DNA of 64,000 nucleotides from DAOTWA01 sp963702935 (GCA_963702935.1 OY969772.1:4774001-4838000), one strand, 5' to 3'; shown: positions 25,944-34,690, counted from the first letter of the stretch. Numbers and translations: made by a program. Notes: a model not told the origin generated them from the sequence alone.

Positions 25944-26103
25944 ATTCGGGAGGCAGGGACGTTTCCATCCGTGCCTTGGCCCTCTCGGCAGGTCTTCTCC
26001 ATCGGCAGGAGGGGAGAGGGCTCCCCGGGCAGCACTTACGCACCCAGGGACCGGCCTGTTTGGCCATCGCCGGTTACCCGGCCTTAGGCTTTCGGCTCGG
26101 AGA
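25944..26103 (-). promoter_or_regulatory. Probable Moco/Tuco (molybdenum or tungsten cofactor) riboswitch
   Basis: On the minus strand the leader of fmdE begins CTCCGAGCCGAAAGCC, then a CCGG-GTAA-CCGG hairpin, a GGCC/GGCC hairpin, CTGGGTG...GCCCGGGG, a long stem GCCCTCTC/GAGAGGGC, and ends with a stem around GGAAAC followed by CTCCCGAAT. This order of conserved blocks and the GAAA tetraloop near the 3' end agree with my memory of the Moco RNA motif. A further hairpin at 25928-25943 (CCCGGC/GCCGGG) sits between it and the Shine-Dalgarno and could act as the switching stem. The association with fmdE is known for tungsten-type variants. An RNA-family search would settle it. Confidence 0.72.
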
Positions 26104-26172
26104 TGTATGGGATTGTTTACGAATGCGTTCCCGTCAGCAGGATCGGGCCATGCACACCTCCCCTTTCAAGGC

Positions 26173-26538
26173 TCAACTCTCAACAACCGGGCTACCCGCT
26201 GCTAAAACCATGGGGAGCGGCTGGCATTCGGCGTAGATGGGACAGGCGGCGCATTCTTCGCGGTAATCGGGGGGCACCTGCTCCCAGGGCAGGGGAACGA
26301 AACCCAGACGGCGGTAGAAGCCCACCGAAGCGCCGCGCGAGACGACGCTCAATTGCGGCAGCCCACCCGCCAGGGCGCGCACCAGGGCGCGTCCGGCGCC
26401 CTGCCGCTGCCAGGCGGCGGCCACCGACACCTGGCGCAGATAGGCGGCCTGCTCCTTCCATTCCAGCCGGGCGGCGCCTACCAGCGCTCCGTCAATGAGC
26501 GCCACGAGAAACTCGCCAGGGGCGTGCTCCGATTCCAT
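26173..26538 (-). CDS. GNAT-type N-acetyltransferase, N-terminus possibly truncated
   Basis: This 121-residue protein contains the acetyl-CoA site VSVAAAWQRQGAGRALVRAL and the C-terminal VSRGASVGFYRRLGFVPLP, plus a CAACPIYAEC cluster near the end, seen in some GNAT proteins. It lacks the usual N-terminal strand and helix; the frame is closed by TAG not far upstream of ATG 26538, so the gene is short or 5'-truncated. It lies between the riboswitch and the flavin reductase gene and is probably not part of the riboswitch operon. The substrate is unknown. Confidence 0.6.
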   Translation of the reverse strand: MESEHAPGEFLVALIDGALVGAARLEWKEQAAYLRQVSVAAAWQRQGAGRALVRALAGGLPQLSVVSRGASVGFYRRLGFVPLPWEQVPPDYREECAACPIYAECQPLPMVLAAGSPVVES

Positions 26539-26655
26539 CTGGTTGGCGGACAGGACTGCGTAGAGATGCGCACGATCCGAACTCTACGCCCCTGCGCGTG
26601 CGAATCCGCTGAGGAGCGCCTTCCAACGGCGGAATTTTTCCTTTCAATCTCGGTT

Positions 26656-27210
26656 TCATTCTCGCGACCAGCTCCCGAAGCGATCGCGCTGCACACACAG
26701 CAGCACGTCCCCGCGCGCCGCGTCCCAACCCTCAAGGCTAAAGCACTCCGGCCGGGCCTCGGCGTAGAGCACCTGGCCCACGAAGAAAGTGTGGTCGCCG
26801 GCGGGCACCTGCCTCACCAGGCTGCATTCCAGGTGGGCCAGCGCGCCGCCGATGAGAGGCGGCCGGACGTGGCAGGCGGGCTGCAGATCCAGCCCGGCGG
26901 CGGTGATCTTGTCCAGGTCGCGCCCGGAATGGCTCCCGCACAATTCGACGGCTGCCTGGAATTCCCGCGAGACGACGTTGACCACGAACTCGCCGGTCGC
27001 GCAGATCAAGGCGTGCGAATAGCGTTGCCGGGCCAGGCTGATGCCCAGCAGCGGCGGCTCGTGCGAAAGCGGGGTGTGCCAGGCCACGCACAGCACGTTG
27101 GGCGCTCCGTGCTCGTCACTGCAGGTGACCAGCACGGCGGGACGCGGATTGAGCAGGGCGGCGATGCCCCGGCCCTGGATCATCTGCATGGAAGGCGTGC
27201 GCTCGCTCAT
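26656..27210 (-). CDS. Flavin reductase-like FMN-binding protein (flavoredoxin type)
   Basis: This 184-residue protein has the split-barrel FMN fold: LLNPRPAVLVTCSDEHGAPNVLCVAW, PPLLGISLARQRYSHALI, GEFVVNVVS and GDHTFFVGQVLYAEA. Flavoredoxins carry electrons with bound FMN. ATG 27210 (MSERTPSM) is chosen; the longer frame to 28149 is a shadow of neighbouring genes. It lies 11 bp after the ferredoxin-DUF169 gene in a long minus-strand redox cluster, so it probably exchanges electrons with that cluster. Confidence 0.85.
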   Translation of the reverse strand: MSERTPSMQMIQGRGIAALLNPRPAVLVTCSDEHGAPNVLCVAWHTPLSHEPPLLGISLARQRYSHALICATGEFVVNVVSREFQAAVELCGSHSGRDLDKITAAGLDLQPACHVRPPLIGGALAHLECSLVRQVPAGDHTFFVGQVLYAEARPECFSLEGWDAARGDVLLCVQRDRFGSWSRE

Positions 27211-27221
27211 CTTTGTCCTTT

Positions 27222-28196
27222 TCAAACCAGCGGCGGCAAATAAATCTTGGCCCGCGAATCGGGGATGGCTTTCTTCCCCAGGGCGGCCAGCCCCTGCACC
27301 AGGCCGGGCATCTCGGCGACGGGAATGCCCATGAACATCAGATCGTCGCCCACGTCCGAGCTGGCCCGGCAGCCGTAGCAGCCAAAGGAGATGTTGAGCT
27401 TGCCGCTGGTGTAGGGGATCAGGGTGGTCTCCACGCATTGGGCATTGTAGCCGCTGGCCTGGAAGTCGAAGCGCCGCCCGGTGTAGAACGAAGCCGCCAT
27501 GCACAGCCACATCATCTGCTCGGGCTGGGCGATCACCGCCACCACTTGCGGGGGCAGCACGGCCTCCGCCAGGGGCGCCACCAGGGTGGCCTGGATGGAG
27601 CGCGGCGCCAGGCGCGGGCGCTCGGCGATCATCTGGCGGGCGGCTTCCAGGGAAGCCAGCTTGCCGAAGCGGATGTACAGCTCGCCGCTGGCCAGCTTGG
27701 CGGGCATCTCGGTCAGGCCCAGGATGGTGGTGCCATCCGGGCAGGCGTGGCAGCGGGCCGGCATGAGCAGGGTCTTGCCGCGCCGGGCAGCCATCAGCGA
27801 CTGGCAATAGCGCAGCTTCTCGCGCGGCTGGGGGACGGTGGGCAAGGGCGCGCCGGCCGGGATCAGGGTGATGGCCACCGGGCTCCAGCGCAGGCGCAAG
27901 ATCTCCATCAGCGCCCGCGACCAGGCGGCGTATTCCGCGCGCTGCGCGCCGCTCAGTGCGGAAGCCGGGCGGCGCCCGGCGCCCAACTCTTCTTCCGGCG
28001 CCGCCTCGCCCAATTCGACTACGCGCAAAGCGCCCGTGGGACACTGCCCCACGCAGGTATCGCAGGCCCAACAATCGGCGACGCGTACGGCCCGGGGCAG
28101 GCCCTCTGCCGACATCTCGAACACGTTCACCGGGCAGAAATCCACACACAGGCCGCAGCCGGTGCAGCGCGCTTCGTCCAGCTCGATCTCAGGCAT
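27222..28196 (-). CDS. Ferredoxin-domain DUF169 protein
   Basis: This 324-residue protein has an N-terminal 2[4Fe-4S] ferredoxin (1-60) with CTGCGLCVDFCP and CWACDTCVGQCP, joined by a linker to a DUF169 domain (about 90-324) with conserved Cys in KLRYCQSL, ARCHACPDG and FGCYGCRASSDV. DUF169 proteins are found in anaerobes and methanogens near redox genes; the function is not known. The start overlaps the upstream gene by 8 bases. It most likely relays electrons within this cluster. Confidence 0.8.
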   Translation of the reverse strand: MPEIELDEARCTGCGLCVDFCPVNVFEMSAEGLPRAVRVADCWACDTCVGQCPTGALRVVELGEAAPEEELGAGRRPASALSGAQRAEYAAWSRALMEILRLRWSPVAITLIPAGAPLPTVPQPREKLRYCQSLMAARRGKTLLMPARCHACPDGTTILGLTEMPAKLASGELYIRFGKLASLEAARQMIAERPRLAPRSIQATLVAPLAEAVLPPQVVAVIAQPEQMMWLCMAASFYTGRRFDFQASGYNAQCVETTLIPYTSGKLNISFGCYGCRASSDVGDDLMFMGIPVAEMPGLVQGLAALGKKAIPDSRAKIYLPPLV

Positions 28197-29034
28197 CGAT
28201 GGCCTCGCGTGGATCGTGGTTCTGGTTGGGCGGGGTGGTGATGACGATGCCGGTGCGCTCGATCCACGCCAGCGTGCGGCGCGGCACGAAGCTGCCCGGC
28301 TGAAATTGGGCCGAATAAGCCAGCGCGCGGATCAGCGAGCAGGCGTGGGCCAGGTCGCGCTCGTCGTCCACGTCCCCCACCGGGGTGAGCGTGGCCACGG
28401 GCACGCCGCGCTCGGCCGCCTTGCGCACGTAGGCGTCCAGGGCGGGCACGCCGTTCAGGTTGTAGAACACACCCTCCGAATCCATGGGCGTCTCCGCCGT
28501 GTAGCCCACCAGCGAGACGCCGCATTCCTGGCAGGGCGCCTGCACGAAGCCGCCGCGCTCGGAGAACGAGTCGAAGTAATCCAGCCACTGGAAGGCCTGC
28601 ACGATGTGGTTGACGGGCATCACGGGCAGGTCGCCGCCGATGGAAACCACGGAATGATAGCCCTGCGCGAAGAGCTGCTGGAAAGCGTCGTCGAAGTGCT
28701 CGTCGAAATTGGCCCCGCGGTCGTTGATGAAGCGATAAGGGGCCGGCCAGGGCCCCGCCCCGGCGAAGACCTCTTCCAAAAAGGGCTGCTCGGCAGCCGG
28801 CGAACAGCAAATGACGAAATCGTAGCGCTCGGACGGGTGGCCGTCTTCGGCGCGGGAGAGCTCGGCCAGCGCCAGGAAGCCGATCTCGGCCACGTCCAGC
28901 AGGGTGGCGCGATAGAAATCGGCCGCCTCCTGCGAGGTTAAAAATCCGCCGCGCTGGGTGGTCAGGCGGGTCTTGGTGCGGCCCGGCACGGGCGCTTTGG
29001 TGAACAATAAGAAGGCGTGTTTTCGCTCAGCCAC
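28189..29034 (-). CDS. TIGR04282/DUF2064-like glycosyltransferase (nucleotidyltransferase fold)
   Basis: This 281-residue protein starts FLLFTKAPVPGRTKTRL, the N-terminal signature of DUF2064/TIGR04282 proteins, related in fold to MobA and other GT-A enzymes; SIGGDLPVMP gives the metal-binding Asp. GTG 29034 follows GGAGGTACTTT. A MobA-like fold next to molybdopterin enzymes might suggest cofactor nucleotide attachment, but this family lacks proof of that, so the assignment stays at family level. It overlaps the DUF169 gene. Confidence 0.72.
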   Translation of the reverse strand: MAERKHAFLLFTKAPVPGRTKTRLTTQRGGFLTSQEAADFYRATLLDVAEIGFLALAELSRAEDGHPSERYDFVICCSPAAEQPFLEEVFAGAGPWPAPYRFINDRGANFDEHFDDAFQQLFAQGYHSVVSIGGDLPVMPVNHIVQAFQWLDYFDSFSERGGFVQAPCQECGVSLVGYTAETPMDSEGVFYNLNGVPALDAYVRKAAERGVPVATLTPVGDVDDERDLAHACSLIRALAYSAQFQPGSFVPRRTLAWIERTGIVITTPPNQNHDPREAIDA

Positions 29035-29064
29035 AAAGTACCTCCATCCATGTTTATACCCTTT

Positions 29065-31266
29065 TCAGGCCGCGCCGCCAGTGTCGAAAGGCACCACCCG
29101 GCAGGGAATTCCGTTATACGTCCAGGTGCCGATGAGCGGGTCCGAGGTCTCGATATCGGCGCTGGTCAGCAGGTTGGCGTTGGAAAGGAAGGCGCCGCCC
29201 AGCTCCGCCTCGCCGGCCGGCAGATCCGGGTACCACCAGCCGTATTCCACGCTGACCACGTTCTCGACCATCGCAGCCAGTTTCACCTCGAAGCGGGCCT
29301 GCCCCCGCCCGGTCTCCACGCGGATAGGGCAGCCCTCTTCCAGGCCCAGCCCGGCGGCCGTGGCCGCGCTCATCTCCGCCCAGGGCCGGGGATGAGCCGC
29401 GCGCAGCGTTTCGACCTGGCGATAAGACGAAGCGTAGAAAGGCTGCTTGCGCCCGCCGGTGATCAACAGCAGGGGAAATTCCTCGCTCAACGCCAGAGGA
29501 TCTACCGGCGTGGGCAAGGGGGCAGCGCCCAGGCCCTCAAGAAGCTCCGCGTAAAGCTCGACCTTGCCGCTGGGGGTGGCAAAGCCCACCTTTTCGCCGC
29601 TCGCCGCATCCACCTGCTCGTGTTTTCGATACGGGCTGGGCGCATAGTACAAACCGCTCTGGCAGAATCCTTCCCAGGTCAGGCCGGCGGGAGCCAGGGT
29701 GGCCGCCAGGGCCTCCTGGAAGGTCTGCCAGGGCCAATATTCCGCCTGGCCCAGGCGCACGCCCAGCTCGCGCCAGAAGTAGAAATCGGCGCGGCGCTGG
29801 TAATACGGCTCCACGGCCTGCTCGCCGCCGTAGGCCAGGTTGGCGGTGCCGGCGTGGGTCTGGAATACGGGCCGCTCCAGTCCGCCGGCGCTGGGCAGGA
29901 CATAGTCGGCCAGCATGGCGGTCGGGGTTTTGAAATATTCCAGCACCACCAGCAAATCCAGGCTCTCCAGCGCGCGGTAGATCAGGCCGGCGTCCGCCTG
30001 GGTGAGCAGCGGGTTGCTGGCCATGACGATCATAGCGCGCAGCGGATAAGGCTCGCCGCTCAGCATGGCCTTCCACGCCAGATTGGGATGGGCGGAGGTC
30101 AGGTAGCGCATGGGCAGGCGCCGCCCGGCCCGCGCGGTGTGCTGGCGCACCAGCTCGTAACCGGGGTAGGATTGCAGCGCCAGGCGCCCGCGGTTGAGCT
30201 GCTTCAGGCGCTGTATTTCAGGCAGCTCGTCGTTCAGCTCCAGGTCCACTTCGGGGACGAAGTCCGGCATTTCGCACAGGTGCGAGGTGCCGGGCGCGTC
30301 CACGTTGGCGGTGACGGCGCGCAGAAGGGCCAGGGCGCGATGGGTGGGGAAAGTGTTGCCCCCAAGCTGGTCGATGCCCCGCCCGCTGATAATGGTCGCC
30401 GGAGGATGGCCGGCGTAAGCGCGGGCAGCCTCCAGGATGGCTTCCGCCGGAACGCCGGTCACTTCCTCCACGAAGGCGGGGGTGTAGGGGGCGACGTGCC
30501 CGGCGAGCCGCGCGAAGCCGTGGCACCAGGTCTCGACGAAGTCGTCATCGTACAGCCCTTCCGCCAGTACTACGTGCAGCAGGCCCAGGGCCAGGGTGGC
30601 GTCCGTCCCGGGGCGCACGGGCAACCACAGGGAAGCGCACGCCGCCGTGCGCGTGCGCCGGGGATCGACGACGATCAAGGGCTTGCCGGTGCGGGCGTAG
30701 GCCTGGACGCTGCGCCAAAACAGGGAGTTGTCCGACTCGGCCGGGTTGGTGCCCCACAGGAGAGCGCAAGCCGTCGTCCCCGGATCCAACTCGTTCTCGA
30801 TGGGCCAGCCGTAGGTGAGGGTGTTGACCCAAATGCCCGGATTCCAGCAGATCTGGCCGATGCCCACGTTGTTGGGGCTGCCGAACAGGTTCATGAAGCG
30901 GTGCAGCGGCCAGAAAGTGGCGTGCGGCCCGCCAATGCTGGTAGCCAGGGTCTCCGCGCCGTAACGGTCTTTCAAGGCTCCCAGCCGGGCAGCGATGTCG
31001 TCCAGGGCTTCCCCCCAGGTGACTTGCTGCCATTCGCCGCCGCCGCGCCGTCCAACGCGCTTCAGGGGATAATTGACCCGCTCGGGATGATCGAGAAGCT
31101 CCAGGTTGGCCGGCCAGCGCCGGCAGCCGCGCTGCACGCGGCTATCGTAGGGATAACGGCTGGGGTCCGGCTGAACTTCAACCACGCGATCCTCTTCCAG
31201 ACGGGCCAGCAGCCCGCACAGGTAGCCGCACAAGCGGCAATTGGATCGCACCCAACAGCTAGCCAT
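29065..31266 (-). CDS. Molybdopterin oxidoreductase catalytic subunit (DMSO reductase family), cytoplasmic
   Basis: This 733-residue protein has an N-terminal [4Fe-4S] motif Cys10-x2-Cys13-x3-Cys17 with Cys48, then the Mo-bis-PGD domains. The likely Mo ligand is Cys140 in IGQICWNPG. DPRRTRTAACASLWLPVRPGTDA, ATPSGKVELY and the C-terminal dinucleotide-binding domain are typical. There is no Tat signal, so it works in the cytoplasm. It overlaps the radical SAM gene by 8 bases and shares general layout and the CWxP-type active site with the second molybdoenzyme at 35238. The substrate cannot be deduced; the polysulfide reductase-like partners at 33.7-35.2 kb may serve either enzyme. Confidence 0.87.
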   Translation of the reverse strand: MASCWVRSNCRLCGYLCGLLARLEEDRVVEVQPDPSRYPYDSRVQRGCRRWPANLELLDHPERVNYPLKRVGRRGGGEWQQVTWGEALDDIAARLGALKDRYGAETLATSIGGPHATFWPLHRFMNLFGSPNNVGIGQICWNPGIWVNTLTYGWPIENELDPGTTACALLWGTNPAESDNSLFWRSVQAYARTGKPLIVVDPRRTRTAACASLWLPVRPGTDATLALGLLHVVLAEGLYDDDFVETWCHGFARLAGHVAPYTPAFVEEVTGVPAEAILEAARAYAGHPPATIISGRGIDQLGGNTFPTHRALALLRAVTANVDAPGTSHLCEMPDFVPEVDLELNDELPEIQRLKQLNRGRLALQSYPGYELVRQHTARAGRRLPMRYLTSAHPNLAWKAMLSGEPYPLRAMIVMASNPLLTQADAGLIYRALESLDLLVVLEYFKTPTAMLADYVLPSAGGLERPVFQTHAGTANLAYGGEQAVEPYYQRRADFYFWRELGVRLGQAEYWPWQTFQEALAATLAPAGLTWEGFCQSGLYYAPSPYRKHEQVDAASGEKVGFATPSGKVELYAELLEGLGAAPLPTPVDPLALSEEFPLLLITGGRKQPFYASSYRQVETLRAAHPRPWAEMSAATAAGLGLEEGCPIRVETGRGQARFEVKLAAMVENVVSVEYGWWYPDLPAGEAELGGAFLSNANLLTSADIETSDPLIGTWTYNGIPCRVVPFDTGGAA

Positions 31267-32578
31267 CGGAGCTCTTTTCCTGCTCGACCCTACCCCAGGC
31301 CGGGTACAAACGAGCTCCGTCCAGGCCGCTGAGCTGATAGGCGCAAAACGGAATCTGGCGCCCGTCCGGCAAAGCCACCAACATGCTGCATTCTTGCAGG
31401 CGCTTGAGATCCAGCGTGCCGGCGTCCATATAGTTCATGATCACAATCGACAGCCCGGTGTGCGGCGCAGCGCCGTCCTGGGCCAGGATGTCGGCGAAGA
31501 CCGAGCCCTGCGGACTACAGCCATTGAAGCGCGCGCGGTATTCGTCCGGGGAAATGCGCCGGGTGAGGGGGGTCACGGCCCCATCCTCCACCAGCAGGTA
31601 AGTGGCGCAGGAGCACAACGGGTGAGAACAGCCCAGCGGCCACAGGTCGTAGGCGTCGATGCGGCCCCCGCTCTGCCCGGCCAGCAGGAAGGCCACGTCG
31701 CCCATGGAAAGCCGGCGACCCATATCCAGCTTGAAACGCCCGGAAGTAAAGGCCGGCTGGAAGGCCAGACCGGCGATCACATCCAGGTTCTCCAAGGCGT
31801 AGTCCAGCACTGCGCCCAACTGGTCGTGGTTGACGCCCTGGATCACGGTCATCGCCAGCACGACCTGAATCCCGGCCGCCCGACAGTTCACGATGGCGCG
31901 CAGCTTGGTTTGCAGCAGGTCGGCGCCGCGAATCTGGCGGTAGGCGTCCGGGGACAGCCCGTCGAATTGCAGGTAAATGCCGCTGGCGCCGGCCCGGGCC
32001 AGGCTCACGGCGTAGGCCGGATCTGCGGCCAGGGCCAGGCCGTTCGTATTGATCTCGATGGCCCCAAAGCCAAGCCGCCGCCCCAGGGCAACGATCTCCG
32101 GCAGGTCGGGGCGCAGGGTCGGCTCGCCGCCGGTGAGCTGGAGGCCCACCCATTCCCCGGACTGCTGGCGGATGGCAGTATACATGGCCTCCAGCTCCGC
32201 CAGGGAAAGATCGGGCGGCGCTGAGCCGGCAGCCATGAAGCACACCGGGCAATGCAGATTGCAACGCTGGGTCACCTCGACCTCTACCAGGGTAGCGTGG
32301 CGCAGGTGGGTCGTGCACGGGCCGCAGTCCAGCGGGCAGCCGCGCTCGCGCTCCAGGCTCCCCAAGGCGGGCTTGAAAGGCACACGGAAGGAACGCATCC
32401 AATTGTAATGGGCCACGTCCGGCCAGAGATAGACTGACATGGGGCCGTGATTGGGGCAGACCTTGTGCAGGAAGACGGCCCCGGCGCGCACGACGATCTG
32501 CGCGTCCAGCACCTGAAAACAAATCGGGCACAGGCTCTGGGTGTGATCCAGCGCGACGGGCGCTTCAGGCTGACTCAT
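31259..32578 (-). CDS. Radical SAM enzyme of the Tes/MJ0619-like type
   Basis: This 439-residue protein has the radical SAM cluster motif CNLHCPVC (106-113), LTGGEPTLRPDL and a typical barrel. The N-terminal zinc-ribbon-like part (LCPICFQVLDA at 16-26, HKVCPNHGPM near 39-47, CPLDCGPC at 81-88) and a Cys-rich C-terminus (CSHPLCSCATY, FNGC) resemble the archaeal pterin methylase MJ0619 and tetraether lipid synthase Tes. ATG 32578 overlaps the Fe-S gene upstream by 14 bases. The product could be a modified pterin or lipid; coupling to a molybdoenzyme gene favours a substrate-activation or pterin-modification role, which is inference. Confidence 0.75.
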   Translation of the reverse strand: MSQPEAPVALDHTQSLCPICFQVLDAQIVVRAGAVFLHKVCPNHGPMSVYLWPDVAHYNWMRSFRVPFKPALGSLERERGCPLDCGPCTTHLRHATLVEVEVTQRCNLHCPVCFMAAGSAPPDLSLAELEAMYTAIRQQSGEWVGLQLTGGEPTLRPDLPEIVALGRRLGFGAIEINTNGLALAADPAYAVSLARAGASGIYLQFDGLSPDAYRQIRGADLLQTKLRAIVNCRAAGIQVVLAMTVIQGVNHDQLGAVLDYALENLDVIAGLAFQPAFTSGRFKLDMGRRLSMGDVAFLLAGQSGGRIDAYDLWPLGCSHPLCSCATYLLVEDGAVTPLTRRISPDEYRARFNGCSPQGSVFADILAQDGAAPHTGLSIVIMNYMDAGTLDLKRLQECSMLVALPDGRQIPFCAYQLSGLDGARLYPAWGRVEQEKSSDG

Positions 32579-33734
32579 GAGTGCTCTCCTCACCCTGGAC
32601 GATGGAAACAGCATGCGCCAGGCGATACAGGTTATATTCGCCCCATTCCCCGGCCCACATGGCCTGCACGTTGGCCTGGACCTGGGCATAGTCCACAGTT
32701 TGCGCGAAAATCAGCTCCAGGGCATGGATCACCTTGCCGGCCTGGGCGGCTTTGGCCAGGCGGTGGGAGCAGGCCATGCAAGCCGTCACGCAGGCTTCCG
32801 CGCCGGAGCGGTCGCACTCCTCCATGCGCTGGTGGGCGCGCTCCTCGCACAGCTCAGGATCGATCATCGAGACAATGCCCCCCGATCCGCAGCAGATGGT
32901 CTCCGCGCCGTGGTGCTCCATCTCGACCAGCGAGCCTCCGGCCAGCAGGCTGCGCACGTCCCGGCCTACGGCCCCCGTATAGCGATCCGGGCAAGAGTCA
33001 TGCACGGTCAAACGGCGGCCAGCGCCGGCCGTCACACCGGCCTCACGCATCAAGGCATACAACGAGACGACTTCCATCTCTCCCAACTGGCCGGCCATCT
33101 GGTAATAGCAGTTCGGGCAGGCGGTGACCAGGCGCCTGGCGCCGGCCGCCCGCATCTGGCGCAGCAAATGCCCCAACAGGCGATCCTTGCGCTCGCGCAG
33201 GCCGATGCTGACCAGGGGCTTGCCGCAGCACAGATCCGAAAAGCCCAGGCGCATCCCCTGTCCGGCCAGCCAGCCGTAGGCAGCGCGGGTGAGCGGCGGG
33301 GAGTAGCTGGACAGCGTACAGCCGGGGAAGAACAGGGTATCGTAGCGCTCGGCTGCCAGATCGGCGTAATCGATGCCATAGGTGTCGCGGTAAATGGTGA
33401 AGTAATGCCAATCCCGATCCACCAGCATGATATCGTACTCTTCAGGAGCTACCTGCCCGCGCTGCATGAGCGTCTCGCGCGCGGCGGCGACCATCTCGGC
33501 GGGATTCAAATTAACCAGGCAAGACTGGCTACACAGCCCGCACAACGCGCAGCGCAGGAGGGCGGCCTTGAGCGGCTCGTCCACCTGGCCGCCCAACACA
33601 GCGCGGGCAACCTCCCCAGGGGTCGCCCCCATGCTGCTCAAGGTGGAGCAGACTGTAGCGCATATTCCACAGTCGATACATTCCTGGGCGAATTTCTCTA
33701 GAGTCTTCTCTGGATTCTTCTGATCCGATTTCAA
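32565..33734 (-). CDS. HdrB/GlpC-like Fe-S oxidoreductase (two [4Fe-4S], two CCG domains)
   Basis: This 389-residue protein has an N-terminal pair of [4Fe-4S] sites (C19-x2-C22-x2-C25-x3-C29 and CALCGLCSQSCL) and two CCG domains with FFPGCTLSSY...CCGKPLV and HDSCPDRY...CCGSGG. Such proteins (HdrD, GlpC, LutA relatives) take electrons at noncubane or cubane clusters and pass them to or from disulfides or membrane carriers. It lies next to an NrfD-type membrane subunit, so it may link the quinone pool with the molybdoenzymes or the radical SAM enzyme. Confidence 0.85.
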   Translation of the reverse strand: MKSDQKNPEKTLEKFAQECIDCGICATVCSTLSSMGATPGEVARAVLGGQVDEPLKAALLRCALCGLCSQSCLVNLNPAEMVAAARETLMQRGQVAPEEYDIMLVDRDWHYFTIYRDTYGIDYADLAAERYDTLFFPGCTLSSYSPPLTRAAYGWLAGQGMRLGFSDLCCGKPLVSIGLRERKDRLLGHLLRQMRAAGARRLVTACPNCYYQMAGQLGEMEVVSLYALMREAGVTAGAGRRLTVHDSCPDRYTGAVGRDVRSLLAGGSLVEMEHHGAETICCGSGGIVSMIDPELCEERAHQRMEECDRSGAEACVTACMACSHRLAKAAQAGKVIHALELIFAQTVDYAQVQANVQAMWAGEWGEYNLYRLAHAVSIVQGEESTHESA

Positions 33735-33754
33735 GATAAAAATCCTCTAAAAAG

Positions 33755-34678
33755 TTACCTCGTCTTCCAGGCTTTCAGGAAAGCTTCCTCCCCTTTGGGC
33801 AGGCGCGCCCGATAGGCCTCCTCGCCGGGCAGCCAGGTGCGGAAGTCGCCGGCGGCCACTACCATCCAGCGCAGGGTGATTCCGCCGAACAATACCAGGC
33901 CGGCGGCGGCCACCTGAACCCCCCGGGAGGTTCCCAGGGAGACCAGCAGCAGGGGCGCCAGCGTGCCCAGGCCCAACAGGAGGCCCCAGAAGGCCGCCGC
34001 CCGTTTGCCGTTGATCCAGGGCTGCACCGCCAGCGCTTCCCGCCGGGTGGTGCCCGTGCGCTTGATCCACACGTAGAGCGGCCAGAGCAGCAGTTGCGCG
34101 GCCAGCAAGGCCGCCAGCATCCAGGGCAGAAGCCCCCGCACCCCGACGTCCGCCAGCGGGAACCACCAGGCGAAGATGAGGTGGGCGGCCAGCGCGGTGG
34201 CCAGCGAGGAGGTCAGGAACAAGACCGCGATGCCCGGCCCGCTCCATAACGGCCGGGACTTGTGGCGGGCCAGCAGCACGCCCGGGTAGACGGACACCAC
34301 CAGCCCCACCAGGGCGCAAACCAGGGCCACGATCTGCCGCAGGGGGACGACCCCGGCCCAGGGAATCCACGGCAGCCCGAAAGTGGCGTACAGCAGCCCG
34401 GCCCCCATGGCTACCAGCATGTTCCAGGCGCCGACGGTCAGGATGGCCTTGGGATTCAGGAAGACGCGCCAGGCCTGCAACGGCCGGCCCAGCTCCAGGA
34501 TCAGAAAGCTGGAGCCCAGGGCAAGCATCAGCGGGGCGGCCAACAGAGCCTGCCAGGGGAAGACGAAAGCGCCCCGCAACAGGCCCGCCGTTCCCGCCAC
34601 GAACAACATCCCGCCGCCCATCCCGCCGCAGAAGATATCCACCGCCAGCATCCAACCCCAATGATCCGTATGCTTCAT
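33755..34678 (-). CDS. NrfD/PsrC-type quinone-interacting membrane subunit
   Basis: This 307-residue protein has about eight membrane helices, starting HTDHWGWMLAVDIFCGGMGGGM, and an ELGRPLQAWRVFLNP loop characteristic of NrfD/PsrC proteins. It exchanges electrons between membrane quinone and the adjacent four-cluster ferredoxin subunit and molybdoenzyme. ATG 34678 is preferred over GTG 34687 because AGGAG lies 8 nt before it. It sits 12 bp after the Fe-S subunit gene. Confidence 0.85.
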   Translation of the reverse strand: MKHTDHWGWMLAVDIFCGGMGGGMLFVAGTAGLLRGAFVFPWQALLAAPLMLALGSSFLILELGRPLQAWRVFLNPKAILTVGAWNMLVAMGAGLLYATFGLPWIPWAGVVPLRQIVALVCALVGLVVSVYPGVLLARHKSRPLWSGPGIAVLFLTSSLATALAAHLIFAWWFPLADVGVRGLLPWMLAALLAAQLLLWPLYVWIKRTGTTRREALAVQPWINGKRAAAFWGLLLGLGTLAPLLLVSLGTSRGVQVAAAGLVLFGGITLRWMVVAAGDFRTWLPGEEAYRARLPKGEEAFLKAWKTR

Positions 34679-34690
34679 GCGCTTCACTCC

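Noticed and set aside
29017..31332. Long plus-strand open frame of 771 codons
   Set aside because: It is antisense to the molybdoenzyme gene, has His/Gln/Arg-rich composition typical of shadows in GC-rich DNA and no family features. The same applies to other long antisense frames, such as 45969-47288 opposite the MFS gene.
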